From the NCBI GenBank assembly GCA_011049795.1, contig DRHD01000009.1, positions 1-5,243 of the forward strand: a stretch of 5,243 nucleotides of DNA, written 5' to 3'. Positions 5,240 to 5,243 of this stretch are shown one piece after another. Made by a program: the position numbers and the translations under genes. The stretch is from Porticoccus sp. Its GTDB lineage: Bacteria > Pseudomonadota > Gammaproteobacteria > Pseudomonadales > Porticoccaceae. Within the stretch, counting starts at the first letter, position 1; each line of letters begins with the position of its first letter. Under the pieces are notes generated by a model. That model was not told the origin of the DNA, searched no databases, and saw nothing but the letters and a program-made list of their open reading frames with translations.

Positions 5240-5243
5240 TCTA
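5240..5243. other. Probable start of a sequencing index
   Basis: TCTA follows the adapter directly, where the library index is expected. It agrees with the reverse complement of Nextera index S504 (TCTACTCT, recalled from the public index list), but four bases are too few to be certain. Confidence 0.6.

Overview
The window is a gene-dense, single-strand stretch of a tailed bacteriophage genome, most likely a podovirus-like phage from a metagenome. All eight coding regions lie on the + strand. They are separated by 0 to 12 bases or overlap by one base, and several have Shine-Dalgarno sites, so they probably form one late (virion structure) transcript in a bacterial host. I see no integrase, repressor, tRNA, CRISPR array, IS element, promoter or terminator. 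No stretch without a gene is longer than 11 bases, apart from the artefact at the right edge.

Layout from left to right. Bases 1-227 hold the C-terminal end of a beta-rich, capsid-associated-looking protein. Bases 239-568 hold a small beta-structured virion protein. Bases 571-3306 hold four consecutive ORFs (75, 199, 101 and 533 aa) that look like parts of one tail nozzle/tail-tubular-type protein: an N-terminal arm, a jelly-roll-like domain joined to the first third of an FN3-like domain, the rest of that FN3 domain, and the main beta-propeller-like body. Bases 3319-3897 hold an alpha-helical small virion or ejection-type protein. From 3901 to the right edge runs a tail-fibre-like protein.

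Two things stand out. First, the nozzle-type protein is cut three times at TAA/ATG-GCT junctions. Each junction shifts the reading frame by -1, and one falls inside the FN3 fold. This could be a split-protein arrangement with coupled translation, an unusual recoding mechanism, or a consensus-sequence problem. Second, the last 37 bases are not biological: 5207-5239 is the Illumina Nextera (Tn5 mosaic end plus read-1 primer) adapter, followed by TCTA that probably begins an index. The tail-fibre ORF therefore ends in the adapter-encoded peptide PVSYTHLTLPTI, and its true C-terminus is missing.

Family assignments rest on remembered sequence patterns and gene order, not on database searches.
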